Source: Bacillota bacterium
GTDB lineage: Bacteria; Bacillota_I; Bacilli_A; Izemoplasmatales; UBA1188
Assembly (NCBI GenBank): GCA_023410715.1
Contig: JAEYPN010000025.1
Span: 1 to 64,000, forward strand
DNA length: 64,000 nucleotides
Direction of reading: 5' to 3'
Shown here in pieces: positions 53,176 to 61,767 of the stretch. Positions within the stretch are counted from its first letter, which is position 1; each line of letters starts with the position of its first letter. The notes beneath the pieces are model-generated. The model made no database searches. It saw only the letters and a program-made list of their open reading frames with translations, and was not told the origin of the DNA. Both the position numbers and the translations under genes were made by a program.

Positions 53176-54113
53176 TTATATTCACCAGCTCTTTCATCTA
53201 AATCATTTAATATTTTTTCTACTATATCTAAATCTTTTGCTTGACAGCCACAGGCAAAATCATGCCCGCCACCACCATATTTTTTTGCGATATCTACTAC
53301 AACTATATTATTAGAACGAATCTCTACTAAAATATTATCATCAGTTGGATTTTCAGTGAAGTTAACCCAAATTCTGACCCCTTCAATACCAGCCATTTGA
53401 TTAACCATACCACGACTGACAGTAAAGGTTGAAACATTATATTCTAAAGATAATTCTTTTTTATTAATCATATAAGCCACACTATTCTTCGTTAGTTTAA
53501 AATTAAGAATAAAATAAGCTTTAAGTCTTTTTAAATTAAGTGGTTCTATATACATTTTGTTATATAAACTTTGTATATCAATATCTTGTTCCAGTAAGAA
53601 AGATGCCATTTTAAAAGTATTGCTATTTATACCAGAATAGAAAAATCTGCCACTATCTGATACAATTCCTGCATAAAGTGCAATTGCACTTTCTTTATTT
53701 AGTTTTAATTCACTCTTTAACGCAAATTCTGCAATAATTTCTGCACAAGAAGAATAAAAAAGTCTTAGTGTCTTACTGTTTTCAATTGTTGTTTCATTTT
53801 TATGATGATCTATTATAATTATCTCTTTAGCATATTTATAAAATTCCTCATCTATCATATTAGTAACTGAGACATCTAATATAAAAAGTAAAGCATCTGC
53901 ATAATCTTCCTTAGTTAAAACATCTGGTTTTCTAAAGAAATTCAGATTATTTTCATCACCAACCATATATATTTCTTTTTCTGGATAATTAAGCTTTAAT
54001 ATTTCATATAAACCATTTTGTGAACCATATGCGTCTAAATCAGGATTTTTATGCCGCATAATGATTATTTTATTGTATTCTTCAATTTTCTTTATTATTT
54101 CATTGTATTCCAT
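53172..54113 (-). CDS. DHH-family phosphoesterase, NrnA type (second of pair)
   Basis: This 313-residue paralogue of the downstream gene has the same domain order: IIIMRHKNPDLDAYGSQNGLYEIL, LFILDVSVTNMIDEE, IIIDHHKNET, IVSDSGRFFYSG and GGGHDFACG. All DHH catalytic motifs are present, so it is likely active; divergence suggests a different substrate. It is the first gene of the pair. Confidence 0.92.
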   Translation of the reverse strand: MEYNEIIKKIEEYNKIIIMRHKNPDLDAYGSQNGLYEILKLNYPEKEIYMVGDENNLNFFRKPDVLTKEDYADALLFILDVSVTNMIDEEFYKYAKEIIIIDHHKNETTIENSKTLRLFYSSCAEIIAEFALKSELKLNKESAIALYAGIVSDSGRFFYSGINSNTFKMASFLLEQDIDIQSLYNKMYIEPLNLKRLKAYFILNFKLTKNSVAYMINKKELSLEYNVSTFTVSRGMVNQMAGIEGVRIWVNFTENPTDDNILVEIRSNNIVVVDIAKKYGGGGHDFACGCQAKDLDIVEKILNDLDERAGEYK

Positions 54114-54173
54114 AAAATCACCAATATAATTTTAACATAAATGCAAAAATATAACAACTAATACGAATATTAG

Positions 54174-54203
54174 AAAAAACGCACTGAAAATTTCAATGCG
54201 TTT
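54174..54203 (-). terminator. Rho-independent terminator of the ABC/nuclease operon
   Basis: AACGCATTGAAA and TTCAGTGCGTT (one mismatch/wobble) are followed by TTTTTT on the minus strand. It is 40 bases past the stop of the 1129-residue gene, the last gene of the operon. Confidence 0.85.
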
Positions 54204-54244
54204 TGTTTTTAAATATTTTAATAATATTGGTTAAAATAATTTAA

Positions 54245-57200
54245 TTATTTCTCAATTTTTAAAGTAATATTATCAATGCAGAATCTATTTTGTGTGCTTG
54301 CAGCTGCTTTCATTTCCATAGTCCATACTACTTTATAATCGCCTGCAGTATCAAGAATAACGTTTTGATTAACTACTTGACCAAGTGTTGAATTTTTAGC
54401 TGCTTCAAGAAAATCCACTGATTTAACTAAAGTTTCGCCTTCAAATACTTCAACCTTTAAGACTGTTGCATTTGTAATAGGGTCTTTTTTTGAAGCAAAC
54501 CATACAAACCAATCAAACGATATTTCTTTTAAATTCTTGGCATTTAAAGTAATCGTTGATTTAACGTTTGTTTTACATCTTAATAACATAGCATATGAAT
54601 CTGTGTAACTACTAGGAGCACTGATATTTCCGCCTAAATATGTTAAAATTATGCCACTTTCATTATATTCTACTGCAGCTGTTTCTGCATAAGAAGTTGA
54701 GTTTTTAGGAAAGGCAATAGTAATTGTTTCTAAGTCTGGTTGTTCAACTGTAGGTTTCACAATGTCTTTTACTTCAATTACAACGATTACGATATCAGAA
54801 TAGTTGATATTGTACATTGCAAGTTTGATTGTACCAATTGTTGAACCAGCAGGGCATTCTGTAGCAAATGTCTCAGAAACTGTAGAAGATTTAAATTTTA
54901 GGTCAATACCTTCAGAAACAGCACCTAAGTATAAATAACCAAATGTATCTGCAGAAACTACAACATTAGATAAAGTTATAATGTGACCAGCAGATGCAGG
55001 ATATGCAGCAACCGCAGCTTCAATTGTTGTAATAGTTTCATCTTCAACTACGGCGTTAGTTCCGTTATCGTTTGCAACTACAAACGAAGGATTAAGTTGT
55101 AATAAGTCATTGCCATTTGCAGTATATTTTGCAAGTGTACCTAAAACTTCAACTTTATTTCCAACTACTGCAGTATTGTTTTTGTTGAAAACAAAGATTG
55201 TTGTTCCATCATTATCTTGAATGAAGAATCCATCCGCATTTTTAACTGATACAACGCCTTCAACAGCAACTAATGCACCTAATTCTAATGCACGTGCAGC
55301 AGAAACGGTAATTTTTTCGCCAAATACTGAAACTTCAAATTCAACTGTTTCACTTACTTCACCTTTTACGATTGTTGCAACAACAGTAACTGTTACAGCT
55401 TCTGCAGGTAATACTAATTTACCTTCAGCAATTGAACCTTTTGAACCATCTTTTAAAGCCCAAGTAATTGTTGAACCTTTTTCTCCTGCAGCTAATAAAT
55501 CGATTTGATCTTCAAATCTTCCGTTAGCAGGTAAAGATAAAGCTTCTTTATCAGCTTTAACTGCTTCAGCATCTGGATTAACTACTTCTGGAGTCATGTG
55601 TGCAACATAGTATGCGTTAGCAATTTGTTTAACGCCTTTATATTCACTAATTTGAGCGATTAAAACTACTTTATCATTAAGTTTTAAATTTAATGATGAT
55701 GCTTGACCGTTTGTAGCACCTTTAGCAATTAAAATTCCGTATAATGTACAAGTTTTTGCTGCGTCATTTAAATCAGCAGCGACATAGTTACCATATTTAA
55801 TTGAGTTATCAATTTTACTTTGATCTGCATTTTGGTAGTAATCACTTAATGTTACATAAAATGCATAATATGTATCACCTGCAGGAAGATTTTCAACATC
55901 TGAAACATTCTTAACTGCAAAGTGTTCAACATACCATCCACCCATAATTTCTGGTGTGCCTTTATAATCTCCACGATAACCAATTACAGTTATCATATCA
56001 CCAATATTAATGCCTTTTGTTGCTAATACATTTTGTTCTTTTACATTATCAACTAGACCTAAACCATAAAGAATAATTGTTACTTCAGGGTTAAGTGGAT
56101 CTTGTAAAATAAGATTTCCATATTTTTTAGCACTTTCTTCTGTGCCTGAATATGCTTTTACAATACCTGTAACTTGGAAATATTCTTTATCGTTTGTTGG
56201 TAATGCATTCATTTCAGCTATAGTTTTAACTTCAAATACTTTTGTAGGAGTTACTTTAACAGTAATTTCTTTTGTATCTTCTAATTCACCTAATTTTAAT
56301 GTTGCAACTAATACAACATCAACGTTATCTGCACCAAGTGCAACTTTTGGAGCGCTATAAACACCTTCACTAATTGCGCCTAATGAGCCTTCTTTTAAAG
56401 CCCATGTAACTGTAACACCATTTGCTACTGTTGCAGGTAATGCAAGAGTTTTTTCGCTTTCTAATTCGCTAACTAATGTTAAAGCAGCTTTTTCATTTGC
56501 TAATTTTTCAGCATCTGTTAATTCCACTTCTTTTACATCTTCAGCTGTTCCATAGAATGTAAATAATTTACCATTCGAACTATGAATAGTATAGAATGTT
56601 AATTCTAATGTAACTGTCTTACCATCTAATGCCTTTATAACGTCATATGATGCAACTAATGAGTTGTAGTAAACACGACCAATTTTTTCGCTACCATCAA
56701 ATAAATCATAGTTTGTATTTGAACCTTCAACAACTGATCTAATTGTTGCAGTTACAACGTAAGGAATACCATGATCTGCTTTATTTCCTTGAATAGCTTT
56801 AATTCCTTCTGTAGTAATAGGTTGTGCTTTTGGTAATACGATTGAGCTATCACCAACAACAACAGTATTTATTATGTCAGAAACTTGGTATAAAGTATTA
56901 TAGTTTGCATATGCTCCTGTTATAGTTACTTCTTTACCAACTTGGATTGATGCATCTAAATCAGCATTTACATAAATGCCTAGATAGTTTTGACCATCAT
57001 ATATGAAGTAACCATTTTTAAATAATGAAGATACTGTACCTGTGATAATAACAACATCTTTTAATTTAGCACTAGCATATAATTGAGCAATTGTATCATA
57101 TTTAGTACCTAATACTTTTTCTTTAACAGTAATTGTAATATCCTTTGTAACACTCTTAGTTCCGCAAGTCGCAACAACTGTTAATGTTAATCTCACATCA

Positions 57201-57634
57201 CCAGTTCCTTCTGGTTGTTTTACTGTAACTGTATAAAACTTATCTGTAGCTGTTTGACTTATGCTAGCAACTTCTGTATTACTAGAAGTCCATGCAAATG
57301 TAACGCCTGCTTTTGTATTTTCAGCAACTACTTGGAAGTCTCCTGTAATGCTATCGCTATTAACGATTCCTGCTATAGCGGCATTAGCTGCTTTTTCAGC
57401 TGCTGCTAATTCTTCATCAACTGTTATTGGAGCAGTTGTTGGAGCAGTTGTTGGAGCAACTGTTGGGGCAGTAGTTTTACTAGCTGTTGTTTTACTAGCT
57501 GTTGTTTTACTAGCTGTTGTTTGACTAGTTGTTGGGGCTTTAGTCGTAACCTTTGCAGTTGTTTTATTACAACCTACTAATGTTAACCCAGCAACTAATA
57601 ATAAAAACATTAATAAGTACTTAGTTTTTTTCAT
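54245..57634 (-). CDS. 1129-residue lipoprotein with Ig-like and OB-fold domains
   Basis: This surface lipoprotein has Cys22 in LVGC, then a Thr/Ser/Pro-rich stalk to about residue 70 and a chain of alternating domains. Atrophied bacterial Ig-like (aBig) units appear as VTFAWTSSNTEVASI, VTVTWALKEGSLGAISEG and STITWALKDGSKGSIAEG. Between them lie OB-fold, YhcR/DUF6359-like segments: DVVIITGTVSSLFKNGYFIYD...YLGIYV, YFQVTGIVKAY...LILQDP, and ALVAVEGVVSVKNADGFFIQDNDGTTIFVF. The C-terminal about 200 residues are a beta-sandwich-like domain (DNITLKIEK end). OB-folds of this kind accompany extracellular nucleases. As the gene directly follows the thermonuclease gene, nucleic acid binding at the surface is a good inference; no catalytic motif is seen. 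Confidence 0.85.
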   Translation of the reverse strand: MKKTKYLLMFLLLVAGLTLVGCNKTTAKVTTKAPTTSQTTASKTTASKTTASKTTAPTVAPTTAPTTAPITVDEELAAAEKAANAAIAGIVNSDSITGDFQVVAENTKAGVTFAWTSSNTEVASISQTATDKFYTVTVKQPEGTGDVRLTLTVVATCGTKSVTKDITITVKEKVLGTKYDTIAQLYASAKLKDVVIITGTVSSLFKNGYFIYDGQNYLGIYVNADLDASIQVGKEVTITGAYANYNTLYQVSDIINTVVVGDSSIVLPKAQPITTEGIKAIQGNKADHGIPYVVTATIRSVVEGSNTNYDLFDGSEKIGRVYYNSLVASYDVIKALDGKTVTLELTFYTIHSSNGKLFTFYGTAEDVKEVELTDAEKLANEKAALTLVSELESEKTLALPATVANGVTVTWALKEGSLGAISEGVYSAPKVALGADNVDVVLVATLKLGELEDTKEITVKVTPTKVFEVKTIAEMNALPTNDKEYFQVTGIVKAYSGTEESAKKYGNLILQDPLNPEVTIILYGLGLVDNVKEQNVLATKGINIGDMITVIGYRGDYKGTPEIMGGWYVEHFAVKNVSDVENLPAGDTYYAFYVTLSDYYQNADQSKIDNSIKYGNYVAADLNDAAKTCTLYGILIAKGATNGQASSLNLKLNDKVVLIAQISEYKGVKQIANAYYVAHMTPEVVNPDAEAVKADKEALSLPANGRFEDQIDLLAAGEKGSTITWALKDGSKGSIAEGKLVLPAEAVTVTVVATIVKGEVSETVEFEVSVFGEKITVSAARALELGALVAVEGVVSVKNADGFFIQDNDGTTIFVFNKNNTAVVGNKVEVLGTLAKYTANGNDLLQLNPSFVVANDNGTNAVVEDETITTIEAAVAAYPASAGHIITLSNVVVSADTFGYLYLGAVSEGIDLKFKSSTVSETFATECPAGSTIGTIKLAMYNINYSDIVIVVIEVKDIVKPTVEQPDLETITIAFPKNSTSYAETAAVEYNESGIILTYLGGNISAPSSYTDSYAMLLRCKTNVKSTITLNAKNLKEISFDWFVWFASKKDPITNATVLKVEVFEGETLVKSVDFLEAAKNSTLGQVVNQNVILDTAGDYKVVWTMEMKAAASTQNRFCIDNITLKIEK
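57429..57534. repeat. Tandem 12-bp and 15-bp repeats encoding the lipoprotein stalk
   Basis: Four 12-bp units (57429-57476) encode TAPT-type repeats. Four 15-bp units (57475-57534, three of them identical) encode TTASK. Unit lengths are multiples of three, so slippage would change stalk length without frameshift. Confidence 0.85.
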
Positions 57635-57650
57635 AGTCCCTCCTATAAAT

Positions 57651-59147
57651 TTATTTTATAATTTCTAAGTCTTCCGTTAAAGTAAGCATTATTTGATACT
57701 TACCATTGTACATTTCAAGCGGTCCAGTTACGTTTATAATTGAACCAACTTTTAAATTAGAGATATCAACAGTTTTATATAATGATACATCAATTCTAAT
57801 AGTCATCGTATTATTGTTTGAATCTTTACAGTTAATAGTAACTGCGTTATTATAATCATTAATATATGTTACTGTCAAATTGTTAATTTTTATTAGGCTA
57901 TAAATGTCTTTTTCTGAAAGTTCAGAAAGTGTCTTTTCTTTTGCTGTAACGGTATTGTTTTCGCTGTTAACAGTTAAATTTTTCAATATGAAATTACTTA
58001 ATTGTTTATCTTCATAATGGTATGTTGGAACAAGCCCTTGAATTGTAACATTGTTTCCTATTTCTAATTGACTAGTTAATACATAACCTATATATAGATA
58101 CATTCCATATCCATCTTGTTCAATATAAGGATGCTCTCCAACTTTTCTTGTTATTGTACCAGTAATAATAACTTTAACTCCTACACATTCATCAAAATGT
58201 TCAGTTAAATCTTTAATTGAGATTTCAACGCCATCGCGACTATAATCGTAGTTAGGGTCTTTTTCACCGTATACTCTTCTTTTTGCCGAAGAAACAGCAT
58301 AATCAACAGTATTAATTATATCAGTATATGATGTTCCTTTAGCAACTTTTGCTTGTGAGTATCCAACTTCTACTAAACGAAGATTAACTAAAACACCATC
58401 AGCCCATACCCATGCAAGATAACGACCGTTACCGTCTTTTCTTTCTCCTTCAGCTTGTAATACTATTTCTTTAGCATTATCAAGAAGATCCTTAGTATAT
58501 TTAGCTGCTTCTTTACCCCAAGGATCAAATCTAAATGTTGATTCAGGTGTATCAATTCCTAAATATCTTACTGTAAATGTTTGACCATCAACTTGTCTAA
58601 AGATTGTTGTATCACCATCAACATGTTGTGCAACAGTTACAATACCAATGCCATCAGTAATAAAGTTACTTTCTTTAGTGTATGGAACTGTTAGTTTTAA
58701 TTCTAGTGATGCTTTTATTTCAGGCAACTCTAAAGGAGCAGTGTAAATATTTACAACTGATCCTTTTTCTACTTTGCTACCTGCTTGAAGCTTCGAAGAA
58801 TATTTAACAAACTTACCATAATCTGAACCATCTTGATTATAGGGTTGATTATTATCAATTAAATATTTAATTTCTAATCCTAATTCACTAAATATCTCAT
58901 TAATTTCTTCGCGATTTTTACCTGTTAAATCAGGTAATTCAACCATGTTTGATTCAGTTGAAAGTGTTGTACTTTGACTAACCGTTGTTGGTATAGTAGT
59001 CTTGCTAGTAGTTGTATTACTAGTAGTAGTCTGACTAGCCGTTGTTGGAATCTTTGTTGTTTGGCTAGCTTTAGTTGTTTTGCCACAACCTACTAGCAAT
59101 ATCAGTAGTGCTATCAAAAAGAGATATATAGCACTTTTTCTTTTCAT
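57651..59147 (-). CDS. Surface thermonuclease lipoprotein (SNase + PASTA + OB folds)
   Basis: This 498-residue lipoprotein has Cys21 in LVGC, a Thr/Ser stalk at 23-66, and a PASTA-like domain (about 68-137, MVELPDLTGKNREEINEIF). The staphylococcal-nuclease domain (about 167-296) has HVDGDTT, R194 and E202 in VRYLGIDTPES, and R242 in DGNGRYLAWVWADG, matching the Arg/Glu/Arg catalytic set. OB-fold segments follow (about 308-390 and 400-498). SNase cuts DNA and RNA with calcium. A nuclease with OB folds resembles B. subtilis YhcR. It lies between the solute-binding protein and the large OB-fold lipoprotein, 16-28 bp apart. In mycoplasmas surface nucleases are also encoded with ABC transporters. 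Confidence 0.93.
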   Translation of the reverse strand: MKRKSAIYLFLIALLILLVGCGKTTKASQTTKIPTTASQTTTSNTTTSKTTIPTTVSQSTTLSTESNMVELPDLTGKNREEINEIFSELGLEIKYLIDNNQPYNQDGSDYGKFVKYSSKLQAGSKVEKGSVVNIYTAPLELPEIKASLELKLTVPYTKESNFITDGIGIVTVAQHVDGDTTIFRQVDGQTFTVRYLGIDTPESTFRFDPWGKEAAKYTKDLLDNAKEIVLQAEGERKDGNGRYLAWVWADGVLVNLRLVEVGYSQAKVAKGTSYTDIINTVDYAVSSAKRRVYGEKDPNYDYSRDGVEISIKDLTEHFDECVGVKVIITGTITRKVGEHPYIEQDGYGMYLYIGYVLTSQLEIGNNVTIQGLVPTYHYEDKQLSNFILKNLTVNSENNTVTAKEKTLSELSEKDIYSLIKINNLTVTYINDYNNAVTINCKDSNNNTMTIRIDVSLYKTVDISNLKVGSIINVTGPLEMYNGKYQIMLTLTEDLEIIK

Positions 59148-59175
59148 AATTTTACCTCCTTATTTATTAAGGTAA

Positions 59176-60831
59176 CTAATTCCAAGTTAACTCACTTAAT
59201 AAATAATCAATTGCTTGTCTTGGTGTTTTTGTACCGTTAAATAAATATTCAATTGCTGATCCAGCGGTTTCACGTGCTAATGATGAACTTGCAGTTTTAG
59301 CTCCTTGTGCAAATGCAGGGTCGTATTCATAGTAAGGAACTTGTACTTCAGCAACATTGGCAACCATTGATTTATATAAGTTGTCTTTTTCAGCTGGAGT
59401 TAAAGTTTCACCTGCCCAGTATTTAAGAGCAATATTCATGAAAGCACTATAAGCATCTGAAGTATATCCTGATTTTCTAACTGGTAAATATCCTGTATCC
59501 ATAGCCCATTCAGCTGTATTTTCAGGTAATGTTAAGTATTTAATGAAATACCAGCATGCTAATCTTTCAGCTTCTGATGCTGATGTGAATATACCAATAT
59601 TTGGTCCTTGTTGAACTGCTGATAAATATGCTTCTGCTTCGTTATTAACGTCTGTTGATTTTAATACAGCATTATCTGCTTGTGGAATTGGAGCGATACC
59701 TACTTCAAATACGTCAAATACATATTTTGCATAGTTAGTATCACTTTTTGATGGAATATTGTAATTTACACCTGCTGTTGAACCAACAGTCATACAAATA
59801 TTACCAATCTTAAAATCGTTTGAACCATATGATTGGTCAAATAATAATGGTAAACCAAATAATCTTGTTTGGAAATTTTCTTTTAAGAAAGTTAACATTT
59901 TTAATGTGTTATCATTGTCAACTAAAATTTCACCTTTTGAGTTTGTGTAACCACCACGGAATTGACGAGTGGCATTAATGAATAAGTTACTTGATGAGTC
60001 AAAGCTCATACCCATTTCACATGTAAAGTTTTCAGCATCACTCTTTCCACCATTTACATCTGATGGAGTAACAACTTTTTCAAGTATTTCAATTAATTCA
60101 GAGTAGCTTAGAGCTTTATCATGAGGAATTTCTACACCATGATAATCTGTAACTGTTTTGTTATATGCCATAAACTCTGTTGATTTTGAATAAGGCATTG
60201 AATACATGAATCCACCCTTATACTGATTGTTTTCAGCAACATAACCATCAACGAAATCTTCAATATCAACACCATATACTGGGTTATTAATATATTCGTC
60301 AAGAGCTACGACAGCTTCACCATTTAAGTAACCTGCAAAATGGTCTGGATATCCAAGAGCCATAGAAGGTGTGTCATCAATAGCAATAGCCATTGAAATT
60401 TTTTCTCTTAATGTATCATAATCTGATTGAGAAACACTTTGGATATGGATATTTGGATATAATGTTTCAAATTCACCGATATATCTGTCTAATAAAGCAG
60501 ATTTATCTTTCCCATAAATGTGCCAGAAGGTTATATTTACCTCATCTTCAAATGGGAATTCCTCTGGCATTGTTGTACCAACTTCATGACTAATAGTTTC
60601 TTTTGAAGTAGTAATAGTCTTTGTTGTTGTTGGCTTACTAGTTGACTTACTAGTAGATATGCTTGTTGACTTACTAGTTGTTGATTTACTAGTTGTTTGG
60701 CTAGCAGTTGTTTGGCTAGCAGTTGTCTTGCTAGCTGTTGTTTTTTTAGTTGTAGAAGCTGTTGTTTTTCCACAGCCAACAAGAGTAATTCCTGCAAATA
60801 ACATAATAATTAAAGCTAAAAACTTTTTCAT
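59176..60831 (-). CDS. ABC transporter extracellular solute-binding lipoprotein (family 1)
   Basis: This 551-residue lipoprotein has Cys20 in LVGC and a Thr/Ser/Lys stalk (about 22-80, repeats of TTASQ and TSKST). The rest is a type-1 carbohydrate-class solute-binding domain: VNITFWHIYGKDKSALLDRYIGEFETLYPNI, MALGYPDHFAGYLNGEAVVALDEYI, then CMTVGSTAGVNYNIP, NIGIFTSASEAERLACWYFIKYLT and AEWAMDTGYLPVRKSGY. Binding proteins of this class mostly bind sugars, glycerol-phosphate or nucleoside-like compounds. It follows the permease genes and precedes the nuclease; substrate and operon role are inferred from that. Confidence 0.93.
   Translation of the reverse strand: MKKFLALIIMLFAGITLVGCGKTTASTTKKTTASKTTASQTTASQTTSKSTTSKSTSISTSKSTSKPTTTKTITTSKETISHEVGTTMPEEFPFEDEVNITFWHIYGKDKSALLDRYIGEFETLYPNIHIQSVSQSDYDTLREKISMAIAIDDTPSMALGYPDHFAGYLNGEAVVALDEYINNPVYGVDIEDFVDGYVAENNQYKGGFMYSMPYSKSTEFMAYNKTVTDYHGVEIPHDKALSYSELIEILEKVVTPSDVNGGKSDAENFTCEMGMSFDSSSNLFINATRQFRGGYTNSKGEILVDNDNTLKMLTFLKENFQTRLFGLPLLFDQSYGSNDFKIGNICMTVGSTAGVNYNIPSKSDTNYAKYVFDVFEVGIAPIPQADNAVLKSTDVNNEAEAYLSAVQQGPNIGIFTSASEAERLACWYFIKYLTLPENTAEWAMDTGYLPVRKSGYTSDAYSAFMNIALKYWAGETLTPAEKDNLYKSMVANVAEVQVPYYEYDPAFAQGAKTASSSLARETAGSAIEYLFNGTKTPRQAIDYLLSELTWN
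60590..60768. repeat. Low-complexity 15-bp-type repeats encoding the SBP stalk
   Basis: Repeated GTTGTTTGGCTAGCA-like 15-bp units and shorter ACTAGT-type units encode the TTASQ and TSKST stalk. They resemble the repeats in the other two lipoproteins of the operon and suggest slippage or sharing of the same stalk sequence. Confidence 0.7.
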
Positions 60832-60858
60832 ATTTTCCTCCTCATTATATAATTAATT

Positions 60859-61755
60859 TTAGCCTTTTATACCACTACGCGAAACCCCGCGCATAATATA
60901 TTTTTTTAGTAATAAGAACACAAAGATTAGTGGCATAGTAACAATTGTCGCTGCTGCCATTTGTAATGGATAAATTGTAATACCTGCTTCGTTAGTAAAT
61001 GAACCATCACGAAGACCGTTCGTTACAAGTCGATAATTTGTTTTGTTTGTTACTAAACTTGGCCATACATAAGCATTCCATGTTCCCATCGCATTTAAAA
61101 TCGTAATTGTTGTGATTGTTGAAATACTAATTGGAATCATTACTTTGATTAAGTATTTAAAATCGCTTGTTCCATCCACTTTGGCTGCATAATACAGTTC
61201 GTTAGGTATTTGTTTAAATGTTTGTCTTAAATAATAAACATAGAAAACACTGGTCATAAATGGAATGGACATTGCCGCGACGGCCTGGGTGTATGTTTGA
61301 TTAGTAGTTGAATACCAACCAAATTTAGCTACCGTGATAAAGTTCGTGATAACAAATAATTCTCCAGGAATCATCATTGTAGTTAATAATAATAAGAATA
61401 ATGTATCGCGGCCTTTAAAATTAAGTCTAGCAAAGGCAAATGATGCTAAAATTGTTGTAATAACTGTTCCTGTTGTTCCAATTGCCGAAACTAAAACAGT
61501 GTTTAGCATATATCTACCAAATGAATTCTTCTCCCAAGCAATTCTAAAGTTTTCTAAGTGCCAATCTTTTGGTGACAACCATAAAATTGGTGTTACTGAC
61601 TCAAATTGCCCTTCTGACTTAATTGCTGTTAAAAGCATGAAGTAAAATGGAAATAAGATTGCGACTGCTATAATAACTAAGAATGTGTAAACAACAATAT
61701 TTTTAGCAACTTTAATTCTTTGATATTTTTTTTCGTTTCCGTAAATTTCTGACAT
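60859..61755 (-). CDS. ABC transporter permease, MalG type
   Basis: This 298-residue six-helix permease has the N-terminal segment ILFPFYFMLLTAIKSEGQF, the region LFLLLLTTMMIPGELFVITNF, and the EAA loop YYAAKVDGTSDFKYLIKVMIPIS that contacts the ATPase. It is the usual second permease of the carbohydrate uptake family. No ATPase gene is in the window, so a shared MsmK-type ATPase elsewhere is likely. Confidence 0.96.
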   Translation of the reverse strand: MSEIYGNEKKYQRIKVAKNIVVYTFLVIIAVAILFPFYFMLLTAIKSEGQFESVTPILWLSPKDWHLENFRIAWEKNSFGRYMLNTVLVSAIGTTGTVITTILASFAFARLNFKGRDTLFLLLLTTMMIPGELFVITNFITVAKFGWYSTTNQTYTQAVAAMSIPFMTSVFYVYYLRQTFKQIPNELYYAAKVDGTSDFKYLIKVMIPISISTITTITILNAMGTWNAYVWPSLVTNKTNYRLVTNGLRDGSFTNEAGITIYPLQMAAATIVTMPLIFVFLLLKKYIMRGVSRSGIKG

Positions 61756-61767
61756 TGTCTACACCTC

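Noticed and set aside
57261..57524. Plus-strand frame with hydrophobic LLAVVLLAVV repeats
   Set aside because: It is the complement of the Thr/Ala repeat stalk of the large lipoprotein; repeats on one strand create repeats on the other.
57429..57534. Short regular repeats considered as a CRISPR array
   Set aside because: Units are 12-15 bp with no unique spacers and lie inside a coding frame; no cas genes are present in the window.
60537..60856. Repetitive Gln/Leu- and Val-rich open frames on both strands
   Set aside because: Both are shadows of the low-complexity stalk of the solute-binding protein gene.
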